A stretch of DNA of 23,302 nt from Hypsibius dujardini (GCA_001579985.1 LRSR01000405.1:1-23302), one strand, 5' to 3'. Shown: positions 9,346 to 18,590, numbered from the stretch's first letter. Notes: generated by a model not told the origin, from the letters alone. Translations and numbers: made by a program.

Positions 9346-10881
9346 CCGGCGGCGACAGCGACATATGGCTACGCAGCCTATCCGGCGAATCAGTACGCGA
9401 TTGCGCCTACCACGTCCGGCTACAACAGTCTTATGGTCCAGGCGTCAGAGTATGTTGCAGAGCCTAAAGACATCACAGGGTCGACTCAATTAATTGCTCA
9501 TTCGCCGGCCTCCATGGCGTCTGGTGGAGGTACGTCTTTCAAGTTCTTCCACAAATAGATGGAGGGATGGTCTTCTAGTTTGGGACGTGCTTGTATTAAT
9601 GTTTGAATTGCCGAATTGAATTGAATTGCCGACGAGAATCGTCTTTTGGAATCTTTAGGCGGGATCGTTCTTGATCCATTTGAGCGGGAGGGCTCCTCTT
9701 CTTCGTCCGTAGAAATGAAGCTCCGAACGGGAAACGATCTCGTCTCTGTTAAGACGAAAAAGTCAAAGACTATTCGGGAGACGAAGGACCTCATCCAGAG
9801 AAGATTCGGCCTGGCCCCGTCGAGCTATCGGATTTCGACTCCGACAAACGATCTAGCAGAGAAGAGGACCATCCGGTCGTATCCAATTGAAAGTCATTCT
9901 AAACTGATTCTTACTCAGCCGCTTGTTGGCGGTATGATGGGGAACCAGGCAGTCCCGAACTATGGTGCCCCTGGTCCGCATAATGTGTGGTATTATCAGC
10001 AGAACATTGGGGCCCTTGAAGGGATGTTAGATCGTCAGCAATTCCGGGACGTCATCATGGTGAGTTTTTGCTTCCTACTGTACCTAAATCTTTCCACTCG
10101 TCTTGCTGAGAATTTGACACGGTTCGTCCTGTTCGATCTACTGCTGGCTTCAGGTGCATCAACCCTGCTCTTTCATTGTTATTGTTTCAGGGATTCGTCG
10201 CCGGGCCTTTCCCTCATAACAACGTAATGACTCCGTGGCGGCGGTTTTTCTCTCTTGTAGAACTAGCTCTACGTGTCCTTAATAAGACAAATCAGCCGCT
10301 TAATACGAAAGAGTATTATAAGGAATATCTTGTTCGTTTGGAGACTCTAGCGGTATGGTTCTTCCTTCCATCTGAATGACCTGGATATGCCTCGACTTGC
10401 TTGTTACTTTATCTTTGTATTGTGTTTTTTTGCAGCTTCAGATTCCTCGCCTGTCAGTTCGGGTGGAGGAGTTGATTGTCGATCTCCTCAACACCCAACA
10501 ATTCCAAATTCCACACAAAAGAAAAACAGTTTGTCAAATTGTTCGACTTTATGAGCAGGTAAACCTTGTAATGAGACTAGCAAGGGAACAATTACCAGTG
10601 TGACACCGATCGTTACCAAACTTTTTTTTGAATACCATGACTCAACATCTCTGACGCTCATGACTATTGCCATGTTCGTGCGCCAATTGAGATCTTCCGT
10701 ATTGAAAACAAAAGTTGGTCACGATCGGAGGGCACACTGGTAATTGTTCTCTTGTAAACAGTGGTCATAATGACTGGTCGACAAGATATGTTCTTTTTTT
10801 CAGAGTTTCCATAACCCGGACAGTGCTGAATTTCTTTTTTTCAAAGGGAGGATGATGGCGGACAACTTCGTTAACCTGTAA
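9346..10881 (+). CDS. Ubiquitin-like domain protein, unrecognised tail (3' five exons; 5' start unresolved)
   Basis: Exons are 9346-9529, 9659-10059, 10191-10352, 10436-10558 and 10804-10881 (TAA), all GT-AG and in frame, giving about 315 residues. Exon 1 is Ala/Tyr-rich (TYGYAAYPANQY). In exon 2, 9715-9933 encodes a 73-residue ubiquitin-like domain: KLRTGNDLVSVK, then IRETKDLIQRRFGLAP, then AEKRTIRSYPIESHSKLILT and terminal LVGG, aligning position by position with ubiquitin's IQDKEGIPP, DGRTLSDYNIQKESTLHL and RLRGG. About 162 residues follow (VWYYQQNIGALEGML, TPWRRFFSLVELALRVL, RVEELIVDLLNTQQF, GRMMADNFVNL), probably helical; I do not recognise them. No in-frame ATG precedes 9346 after the last upstream stop, so this exon is probably internal and may be joined to the STAR gene (8471-8708 via CGA|GTATAA). 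An in-frame ATG at 9715 could start a shorter protein exactly at the domain. Confidence 0.65.
10581..10754. mobile_element. 174 bp MITE-like inverted-repeat element in the last intron of the Ubl gene
   Basis: The left end CAAGGGAACAATTACCAGTG and the inverted right end CAAGAGAACAATTACCAGTG match with one mismatch and continue to CGATCGT, arms of about 33 bp. The interior has no ORF. It lies wholly inside the intron 10559-10803. No clear target-site duplication is visible, so the exact ends may be off by a few bases. Confidence 0.75.
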
Positions 10882-10981
10882 CGCCGTTAGATGTTCAGTA
10901 TTTTAGAGCGTTCCTTTACTACTCATACTTGTTCCTACTTGTTTACTGCTCATACTCTATTTTGTTCCTTCTATTAACAAC
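10882..10981. other. 3' flank of the Ubl gene
   Basis: About 100 bp with GTTCCT and TACTCATACT doublets. No AATAAA is visible, and nothing is recognised. Confidence 0.4.
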
Positions 10982-11164
10982 GGAATATTTACATGTGTTA
11001 GTGTGATATCGGGCTCAACTTTTTATAATGGATACGTACTAACAAACCCGGATTTAAGAAAATATGACTACTCCCCCTCGGTTCCGTTCAAGATGGATAA
11101 AATCTGGGAAGATTCTTATTGCGGCAGCTACTTTAATGCTTTTGCAATAACGTTGATTGATTGA
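10982..11164 (+). pseudogene. ORF fragment, plus-strand member of a convergent related pair
   Basis: Sixty codons open from GGA at 10982 to TGA at 11164, with no ATG at its start. They are about 60% identical to the 3' end of the minus-strand ORF at 12254-12502: both share a TCVS block, a SG(S/T)TF block, GYVL, SPSVPF, ED.YCGS and a terminal LID followed by a stop inside a TTGATTGA run. I do not recognise the family. It may be the last exon of a gene or a decayed copy of an element protein. Confidence 0.5.
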
Positions 11165-11290
11165 TTAATCACAGTACCGTAGCATTCATCAACAATCTTC
11201 ACCACTCCACCAATCGCGAATAAGGAATTTAATTATTTGATTGGTTGTCTGATGATTTTGTTGGAACCCAGATTGTTTTGGAACCCAGTA

Positions 11291-11663
11291 CAGAGGGTCC
11301 TCCAGCAACACACGGACAGTTTTTTATTCTCAATCTTTCACCTAGAAAACATTTTTTTGCAAATTTCTCAAATGCTGAAACTGATAGCCCTTGTTCTCCA
11401 GCATCTTTTCCACTCTTGGTGCCCAGCCTTTCATGGTCCGACGGCAGAGCCCGATGTCGATTTTCTTCCACTCCTCACGCATGGCGCGCTTTAGACCCTC
11501 AAGACTTTTCGTCTTCCTCCGCCAAAGTCGCTGTTTAAAAATTCCGTTGATCGAATAATCCATCGGGCTGAGGTCTGGTGAATTGGTGAAACTTTTCAGT
11601 TATGTTTACTATGGTAGGCGGCTAGAATAAAAAACTGTTCGCGTGTTGCTGGCGGATCCTCTG
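11291..11663 (-). mobile_element. Internally deleted Tc1/mariner element with 40 bp TIRs and TA target duplication
   Basis: The left end CAGAGGGTCCTCCAGCAACA and the inverted right end CAGAGGATCCGCCAGCAACA continue through CAGTTTTTTATTCT: 40 bp arms with four mismatches. TA flanks the element on both sides (11289-11290 and 11664-11665), the standard Tc1/mariner target. Inside, the minus strand from about 11590 to 11342 encodes the transposase C-terminus: an SPDLSPMDYS block carrying the third catalytic Asp, then an LWRRKTKSLEGLKRAMREEW stretch and GWAPRVEKMLENKG. The N-terminal part and the first two catalytic Asp residues are gone, so it cannot make active transposase. Confidence 0.88.
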
Positions 11664-11803
11664 TAGGCTTAGAAATTATTTATTTCGGAATTTCTGCGGC
11701 AATTCCAATTTTTTTCGAGCTTTACACGTCCTTCGATAATGCCGGTATGCTTTGCGAAGGTAAGGATTTCAAATAATTCAGTGAAATTTAACTGAAGAGC
11801 TAT

Positions 11804-12052
11804 GTGCGTGCTGTTCTGCAAACTTTTTCACCAAAACTGAGCACGCCGTATCAGCTCTTCATCTATGCATTCGTAAGTTTTTGCCCCGAAATTCCCGAAC
11901 GAGAGTTACCGGCACACGAACGAGAACTGATCGAGGACAGGCCGAATTGGAGTTTTAAAGATACATTTCACACTTTTTTCATTTTAATGAAAGGGGTATT
12001 TGGGTTCTCACGTCAGAAACTGAAGATCTACGGGGTGTTGAAAAATGTCTGA
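11804..12052 (+). other. Short ORF of unknown nature between the convergent pair
   Basis: Eighty-two codons open, beginning at a GTG with no in-frame ATG near the start. It contains TPYQLFIYAF (followed by a perfect GTAAGT, so it may be an exon end at 11871) and PEIPERELPAHERELIEDRP. The composition looks protein-like, but I recognise no family. Confidence 0.25.
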
Positions 12053-12253
12053 CGAACTTTGACATTAAGGGAGAGTGTCGGTTCGCCTAACAAAAATTAC
12101 TGACGTCATTAACGGATGTTCCCTTATTGGAATGGATTTGAAGATGCCGGTTAACATTTCTGTGGCCCCGACTCGTTTGTCGAATGATTTGCGCATCGAC
12201 TTTTGTTTGCCGGAACCGTTAAATGGGTAAACGAACAAAATATTTCTCGTAAT

Positions 12254-12502
12254 TCAATCAATCAATGCAATGGTGAAAGTTTTAAAGCGGCTGCCGCAAT
12301 AATAATCTTCCCCGATCTTCTCCATCTCGAACGGAACCGAGGGGGACCAGTCATGTTTTCTAAAATCATGATTTGATAGTACGTATCCATAAAAAAAAGT
12401 TGTGCCCGATGTCAGGCTGACGCAGGTAATTACTCCCTTGTAAGTTAAAACCCTTTTCTTACCGGCGCCCAGCATAATAGGGTGGTCCGAGTTTTGTGCC
12501 AA
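12254..12502 (-). pseudogene. ORF fragment, minus-strand member of the convergent pair
   Basis: Eighty-three codons including the stop. The first codon is TTG directly after TAA; the first ATG is at about 12475, so this is probably an exon or a remnant. Its last ~62 residues match the plus-strand copy at 10982-11164 and end at the same LID-stop. The upstream part (GAGKKRVLTYKGVITC) has no counterpart left in that copy. Function is unknown. Confidence 0.5.
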
Positions 12503-12550
12503 TTATTGCCTTTCTGTGCCACTGCTTTTTACATGCAAAGAGAGTATATA

Positions 12551-12735
12551 CTAGAGTCAATTCCAACCATATTCTACAGGGAGACACGCCGAATCTTCGA
12601 TACTTAGGCTGTGGTGCGTTTTCATTTGTCTATCTAATTAAACAGATAAACCAGAGCCAATTCGAAACATATTCTACAAAGAAACACGCAAAATCTCCTA
12701 TATTTAGGCTGTGGTGTGTTTCCATTTGTCTATCA
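12551..12735. repeat. 100 bp direct duplication (two diverged copies)
   Basis: CTAGAGTCAATTCCAACCAT at 12551 and CCAGAGCCAATTCGAAACAT at 12651 start two copies sharing ATATTCTACA, ACACGC, TTAGGCTGTGGTG and ATTTGTCTATC. The second ends at the edge of the LTR fragment. No ORF continues through both. Confidence 0.85.
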
Positions 12736-12901
12736 GTTCCTAAATAGTTCCTGAGCTCGCGTACTAGTTCCTGCCGACATGGCGGAATTATGTACGTGAT
12801 AATAGCTGAGTAAGTACATTATAGAATGTGAGGGTAGATAGGAATGGGTTAGCTAGGTAGAGAGGCTATACTATTGCGTAACTGTTGGGTACCACCCAAC
12901 A
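12732..12901 (-). mobile_element. Partial LTR (about half), same family as the LTR at 16391-16720
   Basis: From AATAGTTCCTGAG to the terminal TGTTGGGTACCACCCAACA this matches the right half of the LTR at 16391-16720 (shared CTAGTTCCTGCCGACATGGC, GCTGAGTAAGTACATTATAG, GTGAGGGTAGATAGGAATG). Homology stops at about 12732, near where the TATA of the complete copy would be. Read in the polyadenylation-signal sense of the family it lies on the minus strand. Confidence 0.8.
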
Positions 12902-12926
12902 CGTGAGGAAACCCTAAGATTGTGAA

Positions 12927-13940
12927 ATGGCGAATGCTGCAGTCGATGGTGCTGTGGGAGCGAATTTCAACGGGGAGCTGGGGGAGAACGATGGGTTCTT
13001 CAAGGGGCTGCTCCAGGCTACGAAGGATTTGGACGGGGGTTCAAAAAAGGAATCTCTAGTTACCGTTCTGAAGTACGTGAAAGATCATTCAGCATCTGCT
13101 ATATCCGCCTTTAGTATCGTAAAAACCGCCGTAATTGCCAAAATGAGTGAAGAGCCTGCCCAAGCCGTTGTTAAGAATATTTTGCAGGTCGCCGCCCGAA
13201 ACAACAAGTGGGCTGGCGTCGTCGTCTCGCCCGCTCCGCCAACGAATGCGCGATCCCCTCATGCCGTTATTTTGAAGCCCGCTAACGGGGCAAATGGACC
13301 GTTGAGCAGCGCGGAGTTTAAGAAAAAGATGGCAGCCGCCATTCCACGAGAACAACGCATTGTTGGTATGACCGAATTGAAGCCCACGCGTAGTGGTGGA
13401 TTCGTCGCCGTGTGCAGCGATGCAGCCTCCTGCGAACAAATCATGCAACAAATGGACGCACGCAAAGAGGATCTCGGCCTCGAACAGGTGACTAAATCCA
13501 CTAATTTCGATCGACTACCGAAAATCATTATCCGCCAGGTTCCGAAGGAGTATAGTGAGGACGAGTTTCGCACAGAGTTTTGTCACGCAACTGGTGTCGA
13601 GATGAGCAGGGTGCGCGTCGTTAAGAAATTGTGGAACGAAACTAATGTTGATCGATTGAATTGCGCCTTTGTTGTTGAGGTTGAACAGGCCGTCCGTGAA
13701 CAGCTGATCTCGAGAGGCAAGATGACGATTGGCTATGAGACATGCTATGTGGCCGACCACGAGTACGGGCAGTGGACTTGTGGAAAGTGTGCAGATGTTA
13801 ATCATCACCACAATATTTGCACGGCAGAATGCGCTAATAAGTGCTGTAACTGTAAATCAACCACGGGATCTGCCCATGGGCCTCGTGAAACTCGGCTGTG
13901 CCCGTTCGCCCAGAAATTAGGGAACCGTGAAAACGTGTAA
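12927..13940 (+). CDS. LINE-type ORF1 (gag-like, RNA-binding) protein, intact, no ORF2 nearby
   Basis: A 337-codon ORF with no internal stop. Residues 111-175 (PHAVILKPA, FKKKMAAAIP, ELKPTRSGGFVAVC) and 198-280 (PKIIIRQVPKEYSEDEF, a CAFVVEVE strand, REQLISRGKMTIGY) follow the ORF1 pattern of Jockey/I/R1-type non-LTR retrotransposons. Two zinc knuckles close it: C285-x2-C288-x4-H293-x4-C298, and CCNC at 306-309 with H317 and C325. Such proteins bind element RNA and chaperone it. No endonuclease or reverse transcriptase follows in the next 300 bp or elsewhere on the plus strand, so it is a truncated copy or a co-opted gag gene. The ATG lies 25 bp after an LTR fragment of another element. Confidence 0.85.
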   Translation: MANAAVDGAVGANFNGELGENDGFFKGLLQATKDLDGGSKKESLVTVLKYVKDHSASAISAFSIVKTAVIAKMSEEPAQAVVKNILQVAARNNKWAGVVVSPAPPTNARSPHAVILKPANGANGPLSSAEFKKKMAAAIPREQRIVGMTELKPTRSGGFVAVCSDAASCEQIMQQMDARKEDLGLEQVTKSTNFDRLPKIIIRQVPKEYSEDEFRTEFCHATGVEMSRVRVVKKLWNETNVDRLNCAFVVEVEQAVREQLISRGKMTIGYETCYVADHEYGQWTCGKCADVNHHHNICTAECANKCCNCKSTTGSAHGPRETRLCPFAQKLGNRENV

Positions 13941-14253
13941 TGGAAAATTGTGCAAAAAAACTAGCGAGGTGCACCTCTGGTGCACCGAGCGTAATCCAGC
14001 GTCCATTATTTATCTACCACTAGTGCACCAAAAATAACCGTTCGACATTTTTCATTTCATTAATCCATTTCATTTTTCAGGTGCCTGCTATTTCTTGCGT
14101 ACGAGAATTTCCCCATGAAATTTCGCCCATGGGACCTGCTCGGCATCCGTGAGCGATGGGATTTGCGAGCGGTGTTGGATCTTGCCGATTCTTACTGCCA
14201 GGAATGGACAAGAAAATAACGCTGGACATCAAATTGTTCGAATACGAGAATGC
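13941..14253 (+). other. Downstream flank of the gag-like ORF
   Basis: It holds a small palindromic cluster (GAGGTGCACCTCTGGTGCACC near 13964-13984) and a possible acceptor TTTCATTTTTCAG at 14080. This is followed by a short open stretch containing MKFRPWDLLGIRERWDL, ending near 14219. It may be a 3' UTR or a start of the missing second ORF; I do not recognise it. Confidence 0.3.
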
Positions 14254-14272
14254 ATGTCTGTCTGTCTGTCTA

Positions 14273-14317
<45 letters not shown>

Positions 14318-14343
14318 TTTTCTGTCTGTCTGTCTGTCTGTCA
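14254..14343. repeat. CTGT tandem array
   Basis: About 22 CTGT units, nearly pure, with one TTTGTTTTT interruption. It lies between the gag-like region and the P-like transposon remains. Confidence 0.93.
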
Positions 14344-14807
14344 GTAGTAATAAATAGCGAAATAAGTACGCGAAACATAAATTGTAAAACTCGCGATAAA
14401 ATCTTATCGTTTTGAGCCGCGAACTCTCCGCAGCCTTTACAAGCTGCATCCTGGCAGGGAAATGTCCAAATCTTGTTCTTCATTTTACGCCACGCTACTT
14501 CACTGAGGAGGCGGACGGTCGTTGTGTCCATCGGGTCATTCTCCAGCTCGCTGGCTTTGAATTCCATGTGGACTTGGCAATTTGGGTGGCTTCGAGAAAG
14601 ACACTTGGATGGAACGATTAAGCGGTCCGGAAAGTCCCGGTTTTTTCAGGTAATGCAGTTGTGAAGCTGGAATTTCAGCTGGTGCCAGAATCAAAGGACA
14701 AACAAACATATCGGACAAGATGACTTTCGGGAACGTTTTCACAGCTGCTCGCTGAAACGCGCCGGCTAGATATACAATCGCGTTTCTTTCCGGCAACTGC
14801 AAATGGT

Positions 14808-15172
14808 CTAAAAACAACATTTTGCGTAATAATTGCCAAGTCCGGCAGTGCTACGCATAAATTTAGTTCCAGAAAATAGACGTACTGGGTAAACAGAGAT
14901 CGCTGCTCGTGATTGCGATACACTCGTCAAGTGCTTTCGGGTCGACATTAGTGGCCGCAGAGGGAGCTCTTGCGTGACATCCGAAATTGTTTTCAGCATG
15001 GAGTCCCAACCCAGACGAGAAATGCAAGCCGCATAACCTGTTAAGCTACCTATAAACAGTAGAAATCCACGATTCAAAATTAAGGCCACATTTTAAAATG
15101 AACTGGCAGCACATTGCACTATTCGATTTACGCTTGGACCTTTTTTTTCCTGGGCCAATAAACGGTTGCCCG
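14808..15172 (-). pseudogene. Weakly recognisable stretch inside the P-like element
   Basis: Open minus-strand pieces alternate between frames (LTGYAACISRLGWDSML, PSAATNVDPKALDE) with stops between them. The position between transposase exons suggests more of the same decayed gene, but no motif is firm. Confidence 0.3.
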
Positions 15173-16390
15173 TCAGAGAAACCTTAATCGGTTTACGGAA
15201 GCGCTTCTTGTTCTTATCTGGTCCCTGGTAGCAGTTAGCGCTCCTTCTGGACGGGGAATATGCAAATTGGGACATGGCATTTCCACGTTTCTATGCCGTT
15301 TCGACTTGGTTGGCCGTCGGTAGAGGTAGTCCAGGGTACGAATCGTCGAAGCTGTTGTGACCGGAATAGAATCTCGAGTATCGTCGGTTATTATTTTCGT
15401 TCGTATTTTTGGGTCGACCGGCTTGGCTCTGCAGAGTTTACGGTAAAGGGGCAACCAAGTATCCTTGAGCCACTGCAAAGGGAAAGAAATGTAAGCCAAA
15501 AACAACAGCTTGTTCAAAGATAGGCAAAGATAGTAAACAAAGAAGGAAAGTAATCGATAGCTCGATAGGTGTGCAGCTCGAAATACCTCGACACTTCCGT
15601 CGCCGTTTTTGACATCCCCGTTCACGATCGACCAAAATTTGCTGATCATCGAAAAAAAGCTCACAACCGGTGCATTTTTGAATTCGACGTCCCCGCGGCA
15701 TGATATGTCGTCCTTACATGATATGTGATATACCTTAACAGCAGGCCAAACCTTTTGGCGCTCAATCTCCGCCGGCTGGACTACAATTGCCGAGAGACAA
15801 GGAGCGAGCCGCGCACTTGTAACAGTGTATTGCTCCTTCCTCCAGAGTCGCCGAACGAGATCGATGTTAAAAATGCCTGCAAAAAAAACAGCCGTCCCAG
15901 CAACGGCTACGCATGTTTGTTTGAACCAACAAAAATATTTTGTCACCTGCTGTGAATCCCGAACCCCGTAAAACTGCACGCTCCAATTTGAATGCAGGTT
16001 TTTACTTCCCTGGCAGTCCAATCAGGCTGTTACGGATGTTCTTAATTCCGTGCCTCGCGTCCGGATGCCAGTCGATCTCTTTATTTCCCTCAATATCTAG
16101 CCGGCAATCGTAGTCCTGAAGGAGTGCCACAGGATCCCGAACCAGGTGATTCCGAAAAACGTGCTGGTTTTGAATCGCGTTATCCGTGATGATCTTCCTG
16201 GGATGGACATTAATTGAGGCAAGTTAACGGATAATCATTTCCCCGAAACTGCGGAGAAAGTCATCGCTGGCATGCAGTACAGGCACCGTGCAAATAATCA
16301 TCTGGAAGTAGCTCCCGAGTGATTTCAGCTGAACGGAGAGGATATAACCGGCCGGCTGCCCCTCAAATTCAGGTTTTGGTGTGTTGACGG

Positions 16391-16720
16391 TGTTAGGCCT
16401 CCGTCCCTACTAGGACGGAAGAACCTGAACATGCAAGCTATTAGACTGAATAATAGGAGAAGAATGGTGAGAAGACTTTACTGGTAGAGGAGGAAGGAAG
16501 GAACTGTTCCAAACTACTGTAGAACATACGCTTATATAGTCAGGGATAAAGAATAGTTCCTGATCTAGTGTACTAGTTCCTGCCGACATGGCGGAATTAT
16601 GTACTTAATAATAGCTGAGTAAGTACATTATAGAATGTGAGGGTAGATAGGAATGAGTTAACTAGGTAGCTAGACCATACTATTAGTAAGTATTGCGTAA
16701 CTGTTGGGTACCACCCAACA
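16391..16720 (-). mobile_element. Solo LTR, minus orientation
   Basis: 330 bp. In the family's likely sense it begins TGTTGGGTGGTACCCAACA and ends CCTAACA, with TATATAAG in between. Flanking four-mers are ACGG (16387-16390) and GCGG (16721-16724), a target duplication with one transition. The transposase frame runs on across the empty site. It lacks the AATAAA of the copies at 16940 and 20422 (TCTAATAGCTTG instead). Confidence 0.82.
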
Positions 16721-16939
16721 GCGGGACTCCCGTAGAGTCGGTCGGCAATGAAGACTTTCCTTCCAGAGATTTTCATTTCATCAATACAGATGGCATATTC
16801 ATAGTCGTGGAAATCAGGGTGTGGTTCTCGTTCGCCAATCCGTGTCGCAATCTCTTCCAACATCTCCGGCTTCATGGCAGCTTTGGTGTTGAAAGGCGAG
16901 CTGTATTCTGTCAACATAGTTGAAAGATATCCTCTCTAT

Positions 16940-17255
16940 TGTTGGACCACGCCCAACAAGTCCTCATACCCAATCATCACAGCTATTTGACTCGTTAATA
17001 CCTTACTTAGCAACTATCTACCCTATTAACCCTATTCTGCTGCCACAGCTAATTACTTGTATGTAATTCTGATGTGTGTGCTATTTACTATCAATTCTGT
17101 AGTTAACACTTTACTATATAATCAGATGTTTTACTAGTTACAAGAGGCAGTTGTACTTTTTCTTTCCTTTCTTCCAGTCCTTACTTCTCTACCGATCACC
17201 ACATTCAGTCTAATAAACTTGTTAACTATCCAACCTCCGGTTGTTAAACCTAACA
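16940..17255 (+). mobile_element. Solo LTR, plus orientation, TSD CTAT
   Basis: 316 bp from TGTTGGACCACGCCCAACA to CCTAACA, with TATATAATC near the middle and TCTAATAAACTTG as a polyadenylation signal near the 3' end. The four bases CTAT flank it on both sides (16936-16939, 17256-17259). No internal retrotransposon sequence adjoins it, so it is the product of LTR-LTR recombination. Confidence 0.9.
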
Positions 17256-17344
17256 CTATGGTAGAACTACGCATCCGCTATTGAGGAATGCATCGTAAGC
17301 AGCTGGCGAATGAAGATAGGTCACAAACGCCACCTACAAAACCA

Positions 17345-17816
17345 TAGCATGGTATTGTCAAATTTTATCGTTTAACCGGAATTGTTTAACTTTAAGTGTA
17401 CCATCAGTTTGTTTATTTATGAGTTTATAGAAATATTATTAACAATATTTGCATATTTTACAACAGCATGGCACGCACTATATAATTATCTAAATTCATC
17501 GCTACATACTGCTGATCAATGTTATTGGAATTTTATTTTATTTTAATATTTTATTTATATAATGTTTATGGGTCCGTTGATTTGCATTACAATTACAAGT
17601 TATTTCATTTTATCTCGCCACAAATTGGAATGTATGTCTAATTTTATTCAAACTTAAAATCTTTATTTAAACAACGCCGTTTCTAGATCTTTTCATGTAA
17701 ATTTATCGCCTAAAATCAGCAATCTAAACCGTCAAAACAGCGTTGATTGCTATTGACTTACATTTATCAGGTTATCCGAATAGCTAAAATCACGCCCTTT
17801 CTCCTACCCAACAGTC
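17345..17816. other. AT-rich stretch without genes
   Basis: About 470 bp, strongly AT-rich, with no ORF of note. It may be an intron or a filler insertion inside the P-like element. Runs such as TTTTATTTTATTTTAATATT occur near 17532. Confidence 0.5.
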
Positions 17817-18400
17817 CTAAGAACAAACTTCGTCTGTTCGCGCAAAAACATCAAACACGACAGCTTTTCCTACACCCCCAGCCTCCTCGTCGCCCACCGA
17901 GCTATCCATGTCTACAGCATGCAGACTGTTAATAGGAGGCGTCGTGTTATCTTTTATTGGACTCTTGCACTGCACCGTTATAGATGCAATATCAAAAAGA
18001 TCCAATATTTCAGCTTCAATGCGGCGTAAGTCAGTCCGCCGGAAGCTAATAAGCTTCACAAGAAAACGGGACACATCTGTCATTGACGAGACCGATTTCC
18101 CCAATAGTGAGTCTGCTCCACGGATGATCGCCGTACCCAAGAAAATTCCAAGCTCATATCTGATCGAATCACCAACGAGCGCTGACTTAGTTTGCTATCC
18201 ACGAACTCGGATGACGTGAAGATGAGATGGTCCTGCCGCGGTTGAAGAATGAAATTGTTTGGAGCTTTGAATGCTGTAACGAACAAGGAGAATGGTTAGA
18301 AGGCACTGGCCTAACTCGGTTAGCATAAGGGTTTTGCCACTTGTATATGTACATTTGGCACAAATTACTTCTAACGAAAATATTTCAGATTCCAGGTCGG
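17817..18400 (-). pseudogene. Unrecognised coding-like stretch within the P-like element
   Basis: Minus-strand open pieces in two frames (SSEFVDSKLSQRSLVIRSDM, then GADSLLGKSVSSM and LVKLISFRRTDLRRIEAEIL) overlap near 18100 and would join by one frameshift. An acceptor-like TTACAG precedes them at about 18276. They sit between the THAP exon and the catalytic exon, where P-type transposases have a linker or coiled coil. I do not recognise any motif. Confidence 0.35.
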
Positions 18401-18590
18401 TTTCGTTGAGCAGCACCAGGTCCGCATTCAGGCGAGAAGATCGTGAAAGACGTACAGGCTGCCAACCCGGAAGATTCAGGGTTGGTAGAACATTCTCTCT
18501 GTCGATGAGCTCGGTGTGCCCTTTGAATTGACGCAGAGAAGCAGCGGGGAAATTTCACGTGCAAATTCGGCTGTGAATGGAGCTTTTTCA

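Larger units (their letters stand above)
16005..17333 (-). pseudogene. P-like transposase catalytic exon, broken by two LTRs and two stops
   Basis: Starts after TTTTGTAG at 17334 with TYLHSPAAYDAF and GCVVLP. Then come MLTEYSSPF, an EYAICIDEMKISGRKVF block (the DEM...I signature of P-type transposases carries a catalytic Asp), AGYILSVQLKSLGSYF, a KIITDNAIQNQHVF block (second acidic site region) and HPDARHGIKNIRNSL, matching the family's H.iK.iRN.L motif. It ends at a possible donor GTAAAA (16003). Solo LTRs split it at 16391-16720 and 16940-17255. When the LTR and one 4 bp flank are ignored, the frame is continuous at both sites. Separate in-frame stops lie beside the second LTR (TAG) and at 16224-16226 (TAA). 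Confidence 0.78.

Noticed and set aside
9319-9558. ORF starting upstream of the 9346 exon as a separate protein start
   Set aside because: The first codon is TTG, not ATG, and the codons before 9346 are pyrimidine-tract sequence leading into the acceptor.
12732-13940. LTR retrotransposon with 5' LTR plus gag
   Set aside because: The zinc-knuckle protein has the LINE ORF1 pattern, no primer-binding site follows the LTR fragment, and the LTR sense judged by polyadenylation signal is opposite to the ORF.
15173-16021. 282-codon minus-strand ORF as an intact gene
   Set aside because: It crosses a likely P-like transposase donor at 16003 and a strong internal acceptor near 15473. Composition changes across it and only its end looks like an exon.
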